In this document: positions 1 to 10,400 of the stretch, in pieces
Position numbering within the stretch: the stretch's first letter is position 1
Layout: the number at the start of each line of letters is the position of its first letter
Assembly: GCF_002127325.2 (NCBI RefSeq)
Contig: NC_035448.2
Location: 115,117,151-115,181,150 of the forward strand
Source: Helianthus annuus
Taxonomy: Eukaryota; Streptophyta; Magnoliopsida; Asterales; Asteraceae
Direction of reading: 5' to 3'
Length of the DNA: 64,000 bases
Notes under the pieces: model-generated
Told to the model about the DNA's origin: nothing
Databases searched by the model: none
What the model saw: the letters and a program-made list of their open reading frames with translations, nothing else
Program-made: the position numbers and the translations under genes

Positions 1-39
1 CTATATCACAATTTCAGTTGAGGTCAAAAAGTCAACAAG

Positions 40-475
40 CTAACCGTTCGACCAGCATAACTTTTGTCATATAGTGCCACTCGATCGAACAACATAAGAA
101 TTTTGTCGTGTAGTGCTGATCGATCGAACAGAAGGTTGAACGAGGTGTCACCCGATTCAAAGCCACTTTATTCAAAACATTGCAACTCAAACGAACAACC
201 ATAAGGTCACCCGTTCGGACAACATATTTGTGACATTCAAACGAACAGCAGGTCGAACAAACAGTGGGTCGTTCGGATTACCACTCTAGTCAAATTTAGT
301 TCAACTCGTTCGGACAGCAAAAGTCCCACTCGTTCGAACAGCAAAAGCCACTCGTTCGGACAACGACTCGTACGAATAACATTCTCATCCGTTCGGGCAG
401 CATCTCCAACCGATTGGACAGCGTTGTCACCCGATTATTGTCATTATTGATTTTTGTTGACTCACTCGTTCAGAT
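40..475 (+). repeat. Leader array of a CGTTCGRACAGC-like word (R1)
   Basis: About 16 imperfect copies of a 10-12 nt word (CGTTCGGACAGC, CGATCGAACAAC, CGTTCGAACAGC and variants) lie 15-40 nt apart between the presumed primer site and gag. The cores TTCGAA and CGATCG are self-complementary. There are few ATGs and no ORF. R4 and R7 carry comparable arrays of different words in the same place. Confidence 0.7.
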
Positions 476-553
476 ACTCGTTATTTCGTAATTTTTGAAC
501 TGATTTTGTTTGTTTGCAAGAGATTCAGGTGATTCGAAGTGATAAACAAAACA

Positions 554-1756
554 ATGGTTGCTGAGATAAAACAAAGTCGAGAAGAAAGGCATGCTCGTCT
601 TAGACTGGATGATGTGTATGATGCCTACAAAGAAGCAACACTAGCAGGCAGGTGGAGTAAAGAAAAGGAATACTTTGTTGATCCTCACGGAAACCCGACG
701 GTTGATCCTAAGAAGGTTGACTTTGAAGCATTAGTTGCTGCTACACCTACTGTAAGTGTTTGGTGCAAAGGTCTTGAAGAAATTCCAAGATATAAAGAGA
801 AGGTTGAAGAAGGCATTAGGAAGGTGATATATGCCAGTTTGGAGAAGAAGAAGAAGGCGGTTGAGGAGATTGTGAATGAGAGTGAGAAGCTGGTAAATGA
901 GGTGAAGAAAGATGATGAGAAAGCTGAGGAAGCTGTTGGAGAGAAACATCAGGTGTTTAAGGAAGATCAGACTCAACAATCAAAAGAAGCCACAGTGCTA
1001 ATCACTGAGGTAACAACTCAAAATGATTCTTCTGATCAAAAAGCTGAACAACAGTGCAAGAAATGCATGGAAACGTGCAGTGCTTGTATTGAAAAAGATG
1101 AAAAGTTTAAAATAAGAGACATAGAATTCACTAAAATAGAAAAGATTTTCAAAGATAAATGTCACGAAGTGATTGAAAATGAAAAGTTTTTGATACAAGA
1201 AAATGAAAAGCTGAAACAAAAATGTGATGAACTTGAAAAAGAAAACAAAATATTGAAAGAAAAGTATTCAGCTGTCTACAATGAATGTGTTCCAAAAGAT
1301 AAAACAATTCAAGAGTTGCAAAAGGAATATGATGGAATGAAATTGTCATATCATACTGTAAAAGAAGCTTATGAAACTTTGAAAAGTAAAGTCAAAAATT
1401 TAGATGATAGACTGTGTGCATGTCAGAAAAACACTAAATTTTTTGAAGCCAGAATTGAAGGAAAACAAAAGGTTTTAAATCAATATATTGATGATGTCGC
1501 TAAGCTTAAACAAGAACTGGCAGATAAAGAAAAGTTGGTCAATAAATTGCAAAGTTACCATGCGTCTTCATACATTCTGGAACGTATTTTCAACATCACA
1601 CCCGATGGGAAAGAGTCAGAAAAGAACAAAAAGGGAATTGGGTCTGAATACCATCAGGTTCCACCACCGTTGGAGAATAATTATACATTCTATGATGGCG
1701 AGAAGGTGGAAAAAGCAATAACATGGTTGACCAGTTACCCGACAACATCGATGTGA
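554..1756 (+). pseudogene. R1 gag, N-terminal part (coiled-coil gag-like protein)
   Basis: The first in-frame ATG is at 554; the open frame begins 15 nt earlier at a GTG. The 400-codon frame opens with a charged domain carrying the signature RW-x(n)-DPxGNPxVDPxKVDFEA (about residues 35-60), which recurs in the R4 gag. A long Lys/Glu-rich coiled coil follows (about 190-340). The end holds a block SYhxSSYhLERIF...PPPLEN that recurs in R7. The frame then shifts near 1730, because the matching continuation (LPDNIDVT) is in another frame. The protein would package element RNA in a cytoplasmic particle if gag function is conserved. This copy cannot make the full product. Confidence 0.75.
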
Positions 1757-2742
1757 CTTACACCAAATCTGATGACATCAGTGATTCAGAGGTGGTCGGT
1801 AAGGTTGTTGAAAGTGTTTTAGCAGAGGAGTCTACCAAAACAGGTAAGTCTGGATCACAAGATGAAAATGAGGGAAGTTTTCATGATAGTTATCTTAAAC
1901 ACTCAAAATCTGAAAAAGTTGTGAATGATGATTCAAAAGGATTGGTCTATACCATGATTGGATCAGACAAACTATTTCCGGATAATGAATTCCCAATTCA
2001 ACATGTGATTTCAGATAAAATCAACAAAGTTTTCAAACTGGTAGAGATTTAAAAGTCTGAAATTTCAAAATTTGCTGGAAAAGGTCAGAAAACTTTTTAT
2101 AACAAACCTGGTTACAAAAAGAAAAACATGAAGGCCGGGTTGGGTTATAAAAGGAAACAGAATTGGAAAAGAAATGTAATACCAAATTATCAGGAAACGA
2201 TGAACTTTGTTCACGGAACAAGTTCTGAAGAAGAGAAAGAACTCCAATTTAGACGACAGTCTAATGAAGAGTTCTATGCTCAAAAGAAAAAGCAACAACA
2301 ACATGTTAAAGATGTGTCCAAGAGAACATGCTTTAAGTGTGATCAAATTGGACATCTCAGTCGAAATTGTCTAAATCTTAAACCTGTTGGTGTTGAAAAG
2401 AAAAATAAGTCTGATGTTGTGAACCAGAAGTCAACCAAGTTTGATTCAAAGCAAACTTGGAAGCTAAAAATGTCAAAGGCTGACTCACAACAAACATGGA
2501 AACCAGAATCACCCAGACTTAGAACAACACAAAGTTGGAAAACAACGGTAGATACAACAAAACCAAATCAGCTTTGGAAACCAAAAGTTGTTGTTCAAAA
2601 TCAAAATGTTCAAAATAAATCACATTTTTACAAAAGAAGTGCTTCGAAAGGACAAAGTTGGGTTGAAAAGAAACAAATGGTTTCTGTGAGTGATAATCAG
2701 AATGAAAATACATTTGTGAGGAGAGGAGGCAAATGGAAATGA
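1723..2742 (+). pseudogene. R1 gag, C-terminal part with CCHC zinc knuckle
   Basis: Two same-frame segments, 1723-2052 and 2128-2742, are separated by a TAA at 2050-2052. The first starts in a motif DQLPDNIDVT shared with R7 and R8 gags. The second has a classic CX2CX4HX4C knuckle (codons at 2329-2370, CFKCDQIGHLSRNC). Four spaced copies of Q-(T/S/L)-W-K follow over about 50 residues, and the stop is at 2740-2742. The tail lacks the FPPL...VKHIF...GQAW block that ends the R4, R7 and R8 gags. The frameshift and stop make this a decayed gene. Confidence 0.75.
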
Positions 2743-3167
2743 GAGCAGCCTGGCACGAGGAGAGGAGGTTGCTGGTCCTGCGTCTGAAATCAGGGAGTTT
2801 GTTCATTTCTGTACATAAATAAACAATATGTCAAAAACCCTCAAAACTAAAAAATTTAAAAGCCAAAAATATGTTTTTAGTTTGTCAAAAATTTGAAAAA
2901 TAAAAAATATGTTTGTTTTTAAATTTGTCAAAAATTCAAAAATTTTCAAAAATATGTTGATTGAATGTACCGAAACCCTCACGACGGAACAAACATGATT
3001 ACTTTCACAAGATTGAAAAACGGTTTTCAAACTGTCGAAAATCAATGGGTTGTAAATCATGGGGGTACATTATATTTTCTGCAAATTAGTGCATGTGAAG
3101 AAGAAAATGGATGGCGAGACAAAGCTATTAGTATCAGGTTGTCAAATTTTTTTAATGGTTTTGAATT
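2743..3167 (+). other. R1 spacer after gag, A/T-rich
   Basis: This stretch has repeated AAATTTGTCAAAAATTT-like strings and no ORF. It precedes an internal polypurine tract and the conserved non-coding module. No known feature is recognised. Confidence 0.4.
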
Positions 3168-4160
3168 TTAGGGGGAGTAAAAATTTCAAAAAATACAAAA
3201 ATATTAGAAAATTTGAAAAAGCCAAAAACATGATAAAATTCAAAAATGAGTTTTGTGTAAAAAGAGGAAATGATAGTACATCAGTAGACAATCACAGTAC
3301 GCTAAAGATATGGAAAGTTAAAATGTGAAAAACGGTCTCACTGATGATGTGCCAGTAGGTTTTTACACGCTTAGTAGATTGTTTTCGAGATATAAATCTA
3401 AATATCACATACTTACTTATCTCGTGGGGAACATCTCTCGGATATATAGGTAACCCCTGAAATCTTGTTTGAAGGGCTTTCTATTTCTGACATACTAGGT
3501 CTTTGTACGTGATGATATCTGGGGTATTATACCGGGACTTCTGATTTTGCGGGAGCAATCGCCTAGTCCTCGTATAATATTCTGCATTGCTTTAATCATA
3601 AAGCCCACCCTCAGCGTAAAAAATGATGAAACATCGAAAAATGCTAATCATGTGTTGTTGAAGAAAAGATCCCCAAACGGGACACACCTAAAAGTCGAGC
3701 CATCATCTCTTTGTCCGTACGGAAGTTCTAACCTGAGCTCTCATGGCCTCGCATTACCCGTTTACAGATATCGTTAGTGTACATTCACCTGAAAGACTGA
3801 ATATAGGAGTCTCGATACGGGAGTATATTCTAAGGTGGGACACGCGAATAAGTTTAAGTCCTTAAAACACTATCTCGTATCTTGAATCAATTGAACTTTG
3901 TGTGAAAATTTAAGTGGATCAGTATACTGACAATCTAAGTGAATCGTTTAGAACTTAAAGTGTTAAAAAGCTCAACGGTATTAGTGATTTATCATAAACT
4001 GATATGATCCTCTGACGCGAACTCAAACAAAAATATTGTCTGTAAATATGTTTGTAAATATTTGTTTACTGCTTTATGTTTCAGAAAAATACAAAAAGAT
4101 TTTGATTTCTGCTTTATTTTCGACAACCGATGTCTGAGTGCTGAGTTTCAAAATCTAAGT
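3168..4160 (+). other. Conserved non-coding 3' module of gag-only elements (R1 copy)
   Basis: The module starts with TTTTAGGGGGAG, an internal polypurine tract at about 3168-3179, and runs to near 4160. It is full of stops in every frame, yet aligns by eye over several hundred bases with the minus strand of 20870-21730 (R4) and 39226-40080 (R8). Conserved words include TCTCACTGATGAT, CGTGGGGAACA, ATATAGGTAACCCCTGAAAT, GTCGAG...TCATCTCT, CGGAAGTTCTNACCTGAG, GGTGGGACAC and ACTGATATGATCCTCTG. Conservation without coding potential suggests an RNA or replication function (inference). Confidence 0.65.
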
Positions 4161-4629
4161 ATGCTGATCGTGTTTCTGAAAATAAAACAAGTTCATTAAT
4201 TTGAAACTTGAATTTCTAAAATAAAAAAAAAATTCAAAAACAGTTTGTGATATCTCCAAGGTCATTAATTTGGACTTGGATGGTTAACCGTGAAGGATTT
4301 GGATGCTTATATTGTTAAAATCTATGTAAAAGAGCCAGTTTCCGATTGTGTTCACTAAAACTGCCAAATCTTTAAGATTGTTGATAAGGGGAGAGAATCA
4401 AGTAATCCTGGATATATTCATGCTATTATATTTTAGAGCCAGGATCTTGATTTAGAAAGTTTAAAAGAGCCAGGTTACGATTCCTGGTCAACCAAAAAAG
4501 CTTTCATTGTAAAAATATTCTAGCTTATGCTGAGAGACCCAGGATTTTCAATCCTGGATGTTCAAAATGTTTTACATATAAATGTTGGAGAATTGCAGAT
4601 GTTATTCCAGACTACGATCCCGATAGCCG

Positions 4630-4958
4630 AGTCTAAGGGGGAGTCTGAAGACAAGCTCAACGCAAGGGGGAGCGTGCATTCAAGGAACCAGGTAACTATC
4701 CTGAAGAGCTTGTATCCAGAAAGCCAGGTGTCGATCCCAAAAGCACGGAAGCTTAACGAAAGGGGGAGCCTGAAGAAAGAGTCTATTGAAAGGAGGAGCA
4801 GCTGAAGTTGAAGACAGATCCACGGGGATTCTGTTCAAGAAAGAGGGAGTCTATGTTGCTGAAGACGTGTTAAAGTTTCAAGAAGACTTAGAGAGAGAGA
4901 AAGACAAGTCGCTATGTGTTGACTACGGATTGACTGCGGCAATATCCAAGGGGGAGTC
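4630..4958 (+). promoter_or_regulatory. Polypurine tracts of R1: reiterated AAGGGGGAG, last one priming the 3' LTR
   Basis: CTAAGGGGGAGTCTG (about 4635), GCAAGGGGGAGCGTG (about 4664), GAAAGGGGGAGCCTG (about 4760) and CCAAGGGGGAGTC (4946-4958) all fit a plus-strand primer tract. Only the last abuts the LTR (4959). The first three look like duplicated tracts. The same multiplicity is seen in R4, R5 and R8. Confidence 0.7.
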
Positions 4959-5350
4959 TGTTGGTGCAGTAATGACTATCGCCTACGTCAATCTAAAACC
5001 GTAGCTGAAACTGAAGAAATCTAGGCTTATATTGTAATATTTTAATAGAAAAGGCAAGGTGGCATTTCTGTAAATAAGGAAACCTTCCTTATCACCTTGG
5101 CCTATAAATAGAACCATTAGGGTTCTCATTTAGAACTTTTGGAGACTTTTGCACATTTGCTACTTTGGAGAGCTTGGATCCTAGAGAGAGAAAGTGCAAT
5201 AGGTAATTCACGGTCCATTTGTACTTTTCATATTATCAATGGAATCACAGATTTAGTACGTTCTCGTGTGTTCGGTCACGCACGTTCACGGATTCCACAC
5301 GTCGAACGTGTCATACGCAATCGTTTCGGAGTCGAAAACCGGTCCTAACA
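4959..5350 (+). repeat. 3' LTR of R1
   Basis: It begins TGTTGGTGCAG directly after the polypurine tract and ends GGTCCTAACA. The TG...CA ends and the TATA box support the call. Its partner is outside the window, so exact ends rest on these signals and on analogy with R4 and R7. Confidence 0.75.
5055..5111 (+). promoter_or_regulatory. R1 LTR promoter: TATA box with an adjoining dyad
   Basis: CCTATAAATAG (5101-5111) is a strong plant TATA box. Immediately upstream is a split palindrome: CAAGGTG (5055-5061) pairs with CACCTTG (5093-5099) and ATAAGGAA (5074-5081) pairs with TTCCTTAT (5085-5092). Similar dyads sit upstream of the TATA box in R2, R4, R7 and R8. Confidence 0.65.
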
Positions 5351-5577
5351 ATATGTCATTAGTACGAGAATATTGGCGTCTACATTTTGACCCAAGTTTC
5401 ATTAAAAACTCAGTAAGTTCAAATATAATGTATTTTTATAATTTAATTATTAAATGGATCCTAGGTCTGTCTAGGTACTTCATATTTTTATCGGTCAATT
5501 TACCCATGATCTACCCGTTTAATAATATAAGTTTTTATATACTTTATTTTAAATTTTATAAATAAAAATTTTGGGAA
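5351..5577. other. Unassigned AT-rich spacer
   Basis: Sequence between the R1 LTR end and the tandem repeat. No ORF, repeat or RNA gene is recognised. Confidence 0.4.
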
Positions 5578-6770
5578 TGTTACATAACATGGTCTATTGA
5601 GACATGTATAATCAGCTATTGTTCATTGTCATTCATTAAGGCCCAATGCGGTCCATTAAGACATGTATGATCTACTGTTATCCATTGTAATCCATTAAGG
5701 CCCAATAAAACAATTGTATGATCAGCTATTGTTTATTGTTATCCATCAAGGCCCAGGATGATCCATTAAGACATATATGAACTACTATTGTCCATCGTGA
5801 TCCTTTAAGGCCCAACATGGTCCAGTAAGACATGTATGAACTACCATTGTCTAGCGTGATCCGTTAAGGCCAAACATGGTCAATTAAGACACGTATAGTC
5901 TACTATTGTCCATTTTGATCCATTAAGGTTCAAGGGCTGTTTGTTTACCTCTTAATGAGGCTCTTAATGGTTCAGACCTCTTACTGGTTCAGCACTTAGT
6001 GGTTCAGATTGTTTGTTTCATGAGTAGATGTCTGAATGGTTCAGACATTTGCCTTTGAATGGTTAAGATTTTTACAGAGTCTGAATAGCTAAGACCTCTA
6101 ATCTGAATTGGTCAGACATTTGCCTCTGAACGGTTAAGCATTATACAGGCTCTTAATGGTTCAGACCTCTTACTGGTTCAGCACTTAATGGTTCAAACGT
6201 CTTACTAATTCAGCACTTAACCATTCAGATGTTGCCAAACAGCCCCTCAATATGGTTCAATAAGACAATAGTATGATCTATTATTGTTCATGGTGATCCA
6301 TCAAGGCCCAAGATGGTCCATTAAGACATGCATGAACTACTATTGTCCATTGTGATCTATTAAGGCCCAACATGGTCCATTATGACATGCATGATCTGCT
6401 ATTGTTCATTGTGGTCCATCAAGGCCCAAGATGATCCATTAAGACATGTATAAACTAACATTGTCCATCGTGATCTATTAAGGCCCAACATGATCCATTA
6501 AGAGATGTATAATCTACTATTGTCCATTGTGATCCATTAAGGCCCAATATGGTCCATTAAGACATGTATGATCGACTGTTAGCCATTGTGATCCATTAAG
6601 ACCTAATATGGTTCGCTAAGACATATATGATATACTATTGTTTATTGTGGTCTGTTAAGTCCCAATATGGCTTGTTAAGACTTGTATAATCTAATATTAT
6701 CCTTTCTGATCCATCAAGGCCCAATATGGTCTATTAAGACATGTATAATATACTGTTATCGACTGTGATG
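5578..6770. repeat. Degenerate ~59-bp tandem repeat array
   Basis: A unit of about 57-61 bp, with landmarks GGTCCATTAAGACATG, ATGATCTACTATTGTCCAT and GATCCATTAAGGCCCAA, repeats roughly 15 times with substantial divergence. The array is interrupted by the MITE at 5934-6246 and cut at 6770 by R2. A remnant of the next unit (GCATCAAGCCCCAATATCC) resumes at about 15160 on the far side of R2, so the array predates R2. Confidence 0.8.
5934..6246. mobile_element. MITE with GGGCTGTTTG terminal inverted repeats
   Basis: The left end GGGCTGTTTGTTTACC and the right end TTGCCAAACAGCCCC form imperfect terminal inverted repeats around 313 bp of non-coding sequence. The interior is built from repeated TTAATGGTTCAGACCTCTTA-like phrases. 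TCAA flanks both sides (5930-5933 and 6247-6250), a possible partial target duplication. Removing the insertion restores the ~59-bp repeat phase. The TIR resembles hAT- or PIF/Harbinger-derived MITEs; I cannot decide between them. Confidence 0.7.
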
Positions 6771-7459
6771 TGTCACACCCCAACCGATGGCGGAATCATC
6801 GGGGCGCGGCACTGAGCGAAACAGATTGTTCAGAAGTTTCCACAACAACTATCATACAATTCAGTTATATAACACGTCCCATACCGTGTCCCAAATAATA
6901 ACAAGTTATCATAGAAATCAACTAAACAATATGGGAACTGTTCCGATAACTCAAATTCTTAATTATTACAGACCGAATGTAAATATTGTTTTTAAGACTT
7001 CTAGACGGCTAACTATAGATCTTACTGACTACAGGTGCCAGTACAAGATCTACAGATAATTATGGCCCTGGAGCAGGTATATGGACTCTGTCCTAAGGTC
7101 ACTGGCTCCTAGAAGCTTATTATTGCCTCGCTTCCCTAGCACGCTAGTAGCTTAAACACCTGTCACATACGTTAAAATAAAAGTCAATACATATAATGTA
7201 AAGGTGAGTACACAAGTTTGATATAGCATATAAAGTTCGAAATGTTTACGCATAACCAAGCACGTACACAAGGGCAAACGATGCATGTAAATTATCAACA
7301 TGGGACCATCGATACCAATGACTTCAAGTTGACTGTCCGAGACAGTTCGCAATACATGATTACCACCGTAATCCATGCAAGTAATTGTCCTTAGCAACCC
7401 CCGTGTGAACGGGTGCTGAGTCCAAACTATAGTACTACGTTGCTAAAGCAGGCAGATAG
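6771..7459 (-). repeat. R2 3' LTR, truncated
   Basis: It matches 13021-13709 base for base as far as I can see, including the ATG-rich stretch that gives identical small ORFs in both copies. The match stops at GGCAGATAGC, where the end of the gag-pol frame is joined. In element orientation the missing part is the LTR start (U3 and promoter). Confidence 0.88.
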
Positions 7460-10400
7460 CCTGTCCATGATTTCGACAGGCTTTTCCACGAAGTGTAGCG
7501 TCTCATTGACCTGAAGATCGTCGAGTGGTATTATTGCGTCGTGGTCGGCTACGCATTTTCGAAGGTTTGAAATATGGAAAGTCGGGTGGACATTGCTGAG
7601 TTCCTCCGGTAATTCGAGTTTGTAGGCAACTTTACCGATCCTTTCCAGAATCTTAAAAGGTCCAACAAATCGAGGCGCAAGTTTCCCTCTTTTGCCGAAT
7701 CGGACTACTCCCTTCCAAGGTGATACCTTTAGGAGCACGTAGTCGCCAACTGCAAATTCGCGGGGCCTGCGTCGTTTATCGGCGTACATCTTTTGTCTGT
7801 CCCGGGCCTTTACCAAGTTTTCCCTTATCTGGTGGATCTTGTCAGTCGTTTCTTGCAGAATCTCGGGCCCAGTCAATTGTGAATGACCGACCTCGTGCCA
7901 TACAATAGGCGAGCGACATCTCCTACCATACAAGGCTTCGAAAGGTGCCATTTCGATGCTGGAGTGATAGCTATTATTGTACGAAAATTCGACCAATGGT
8001 AGGTGTTTGCTCCAACTACCACCAAAATCGATAACACACGCACGGAGCATGTCTTCAATAGTACGAATCGTTCTTTCAGTCTGCCCGTCGGTTTGCGGGT
8101 GGAATGCGGTACTCAAATTCAGCGTCGTACCCAGAGCTGCTTGAAAAGTTTCCCACAATCTCGATGTAAACCGAGCGTCGCGATCAGAAATGATGTCTCG
8201 AGGCGTACCATGATTCTTAATGATCTCGTCGGTGTAGATTTGGGCTAGCTTGGCCACCTTATAGTCTTCTCGTATTGGCAAAAAGTGGGCTGATTTGGTT
8301 AGACGGTCGACTATAACCCAAATACTGTCGTGACCTGATGGCGTGGTCGGAAGCTTAGTTATGAAATCCATAGCTATGCTTTCCCACTTCCATACGGGTA
8401 TCGGCGGTTGTTCGAGTAAGCCTGACGGTCTTTGGTGTTCAGCCTTGACTCTTGCACAAGTTAAACAGCTACCAACATATAGAGCAATATCCCTTTTCAT
8501 CCCAGGCCACCAGTACTTGTAGCGAAGGTCCTGGTACATTTTGTCCGCACCGGGATGAATGGAATATCGGGATTTGTGGGCTTCGTTCATGATGATCTTT
8601 CGCAAATCTGTCCTCCTCGGAACCCAGATTCGGTCCAGATAATAGAATATCCCGTTGGCTTTGCTCACGAGCTGAGTTCCATCGTGATAGATTCGTTCTT
8701 TCTTCAACGTACGCTCGTTAAAGCAAGCGTGTTGTGCTTCACGGATGAGAGCTTCGAGGTTATACTGAGCCTGGATGTTTCGAATACCTATCACGTAATT
8801 CTTTCTGCTGAGGGCGTCTGCAACTACATTCGCCTTGCCTGGGTGATAACGGATCTCACAGTCGTAATCGTTGAGAAGTTCTACCCATCGGCGTTGACGC
8901 ATATTGAGTTCCCTCTGGTTAAAGATATGTTGTAGGCTCTTGTGATCGGTGAAGATCGTACACTTTGTACCATACAGGTAGTGTCGCCAAATCTTTAAAG
9001 CAAAGACAACTGCGCCTAGCTCGAGGTCATGGGTTGTATAGTTCTTCTCGTGGATTTTGAGCTGTCGAGATGCGTAAGCTATAACCTTGTCTCGTTGCAT
9101 GAGAACACAGCCAAGTCCAAGGTTTGAAGCATCACAATAGACAACGAAGTCATCGCTTCCGTCCGGCAGTGTAAGAACTGGTGCATGGCACAGCATGTGT
9201 TTGAGGGTTTGGAAAGCAGTCTCCTGCGCGGTTCCCCACACAAAAGGCTTGTCTTTATGAGTAAGGGAGGTAAGTGGTACAGCAATCTTTGAGAATCCTT
9301 CGATGAATCGCCGGTAGTAACCAGCTAATCCGAGAAAAGAGCGAACTTCTGACGGATTCTTTGGCGTAACCCATCCCTTGACTGCCTCAATCTTTGCAGG
9401 ATCAACGTGTATACCCCGACTATTCACAATATGACCCAGAAATTGAACCTCCTCCAACCAGAACTCACACTTGGAGAATTTGGCGTAGAGTTGGTTTCCC
9501 TGAAGCAACTCGAGAACCAACCGCAAATGCTGCGCATGTTCGGCCCTCGATCTGGAATAGATCAGGACATCGTCGATAAATACAATGACGAAACGGTCTA
9601 AGAACGGTTTACACACGCGATTCATCAGATCCATAAAGACCGCGGGTGCGTTGGTCAAACCAAAAGGCATGACAACAAATTCGTAGTGGCCGTATCGGGT
9701 TCGAAAAGCGGTTTTGGGTATGTCTTCCTCTTGAATCCGCAACTGATGGTAGCCTGAACGTAGATCAATCTTGGAGAAACACTGAGCACCTTGTAGCTGG
9801 TCAAACAGATCATCGATTCTTGGTAAGGGGTATCGGTTCTTGATGGTCAGCTTGTTCAATTCCCGGTAATCGATGCACATTCGGAACGACCCGTCCTTCT
9901 TTTTGACGAAAAGGACTGGTGCGCCCCATGGAGAAGTGCTCGGGCGAATGAAGCCTTTTTCAAGTAACTCTTGGAGTTGGTTTGAGAGTTCTCGCATCTC
10001 AGGTGGAGCGAGTCGATACGGAGCTTTGGCTACTGGGTTGGCTCCTGGAATAAGGTCGATTCGAAAGTCGATATCCCGACTTGGAGGTAATCCAGGAAGA
10101 TCATCAGGGAACACCTGAGGAAATTCTCGGACAACGGGGACATCCTTGACTTCAACTTTCTTTTTCTTGTCCGTCTCTGCTACAACAATGTTGGCCAAGA
10201 AGGCTCGATATTCCTTGCGGAGATATTTGCGAGCTTGAAGACAGGACATGAGCTTGAGATCTTTTGCAGTAGTTTCACCATAAACACATAGAATATCACC
10301 ACTAGTTAGCACAAAACGAATCATCTTATCGGAACACACAACTTCAGCACGGTTTTCACGAAGAAAGTCCATGCCTACTATGACATCGAAACTTCCGAGC

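Larger units (their letters stand above)
1..5350 (+). mobile_element. R1: gag-only LTR retrotransposon, 3' part (5' LTR outside window)
   Basis: Reading left to right there is an untranslated leader (1-553), a broken gag (554-2742), about 2.2 kb of non-coding 3' sequence, a polypurine tract (4946-4958) and a 392-bp LTR ending in CCTAACA at 5350. No protease, integrase, reverse transcriptase or RNase H motif is present between gag and the tract, so the element is non-autonomous. Its gag and 3' region are related to those of R4, R7 and R8. The 5' LTR and target duplication lie off the left edge, so age cannot be estimated. Assignment to a Copia-like group rests on gag style and is an inference. 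Confidence 0.8.

Noticed and set aside
2050..2052. Programmed readthrough at the TAA in R1 gag
   Set aside because: R1 gag also has a frameshift upstream and relatives have breaks elsewhere, so simple decay explains it.
6787..7059. 90-codon frame duplicated exactly at 13037-13309
   Set aside because: Both lie at the same place in the identical R2 LTRs; there is no gene-like content.
8555..8935. 126-codon plus-strand frame opposite gag-pol
   Set aside because: It is antisense to the RNase H and integrase part of the intact R2 gag-pol, a shadow frame.
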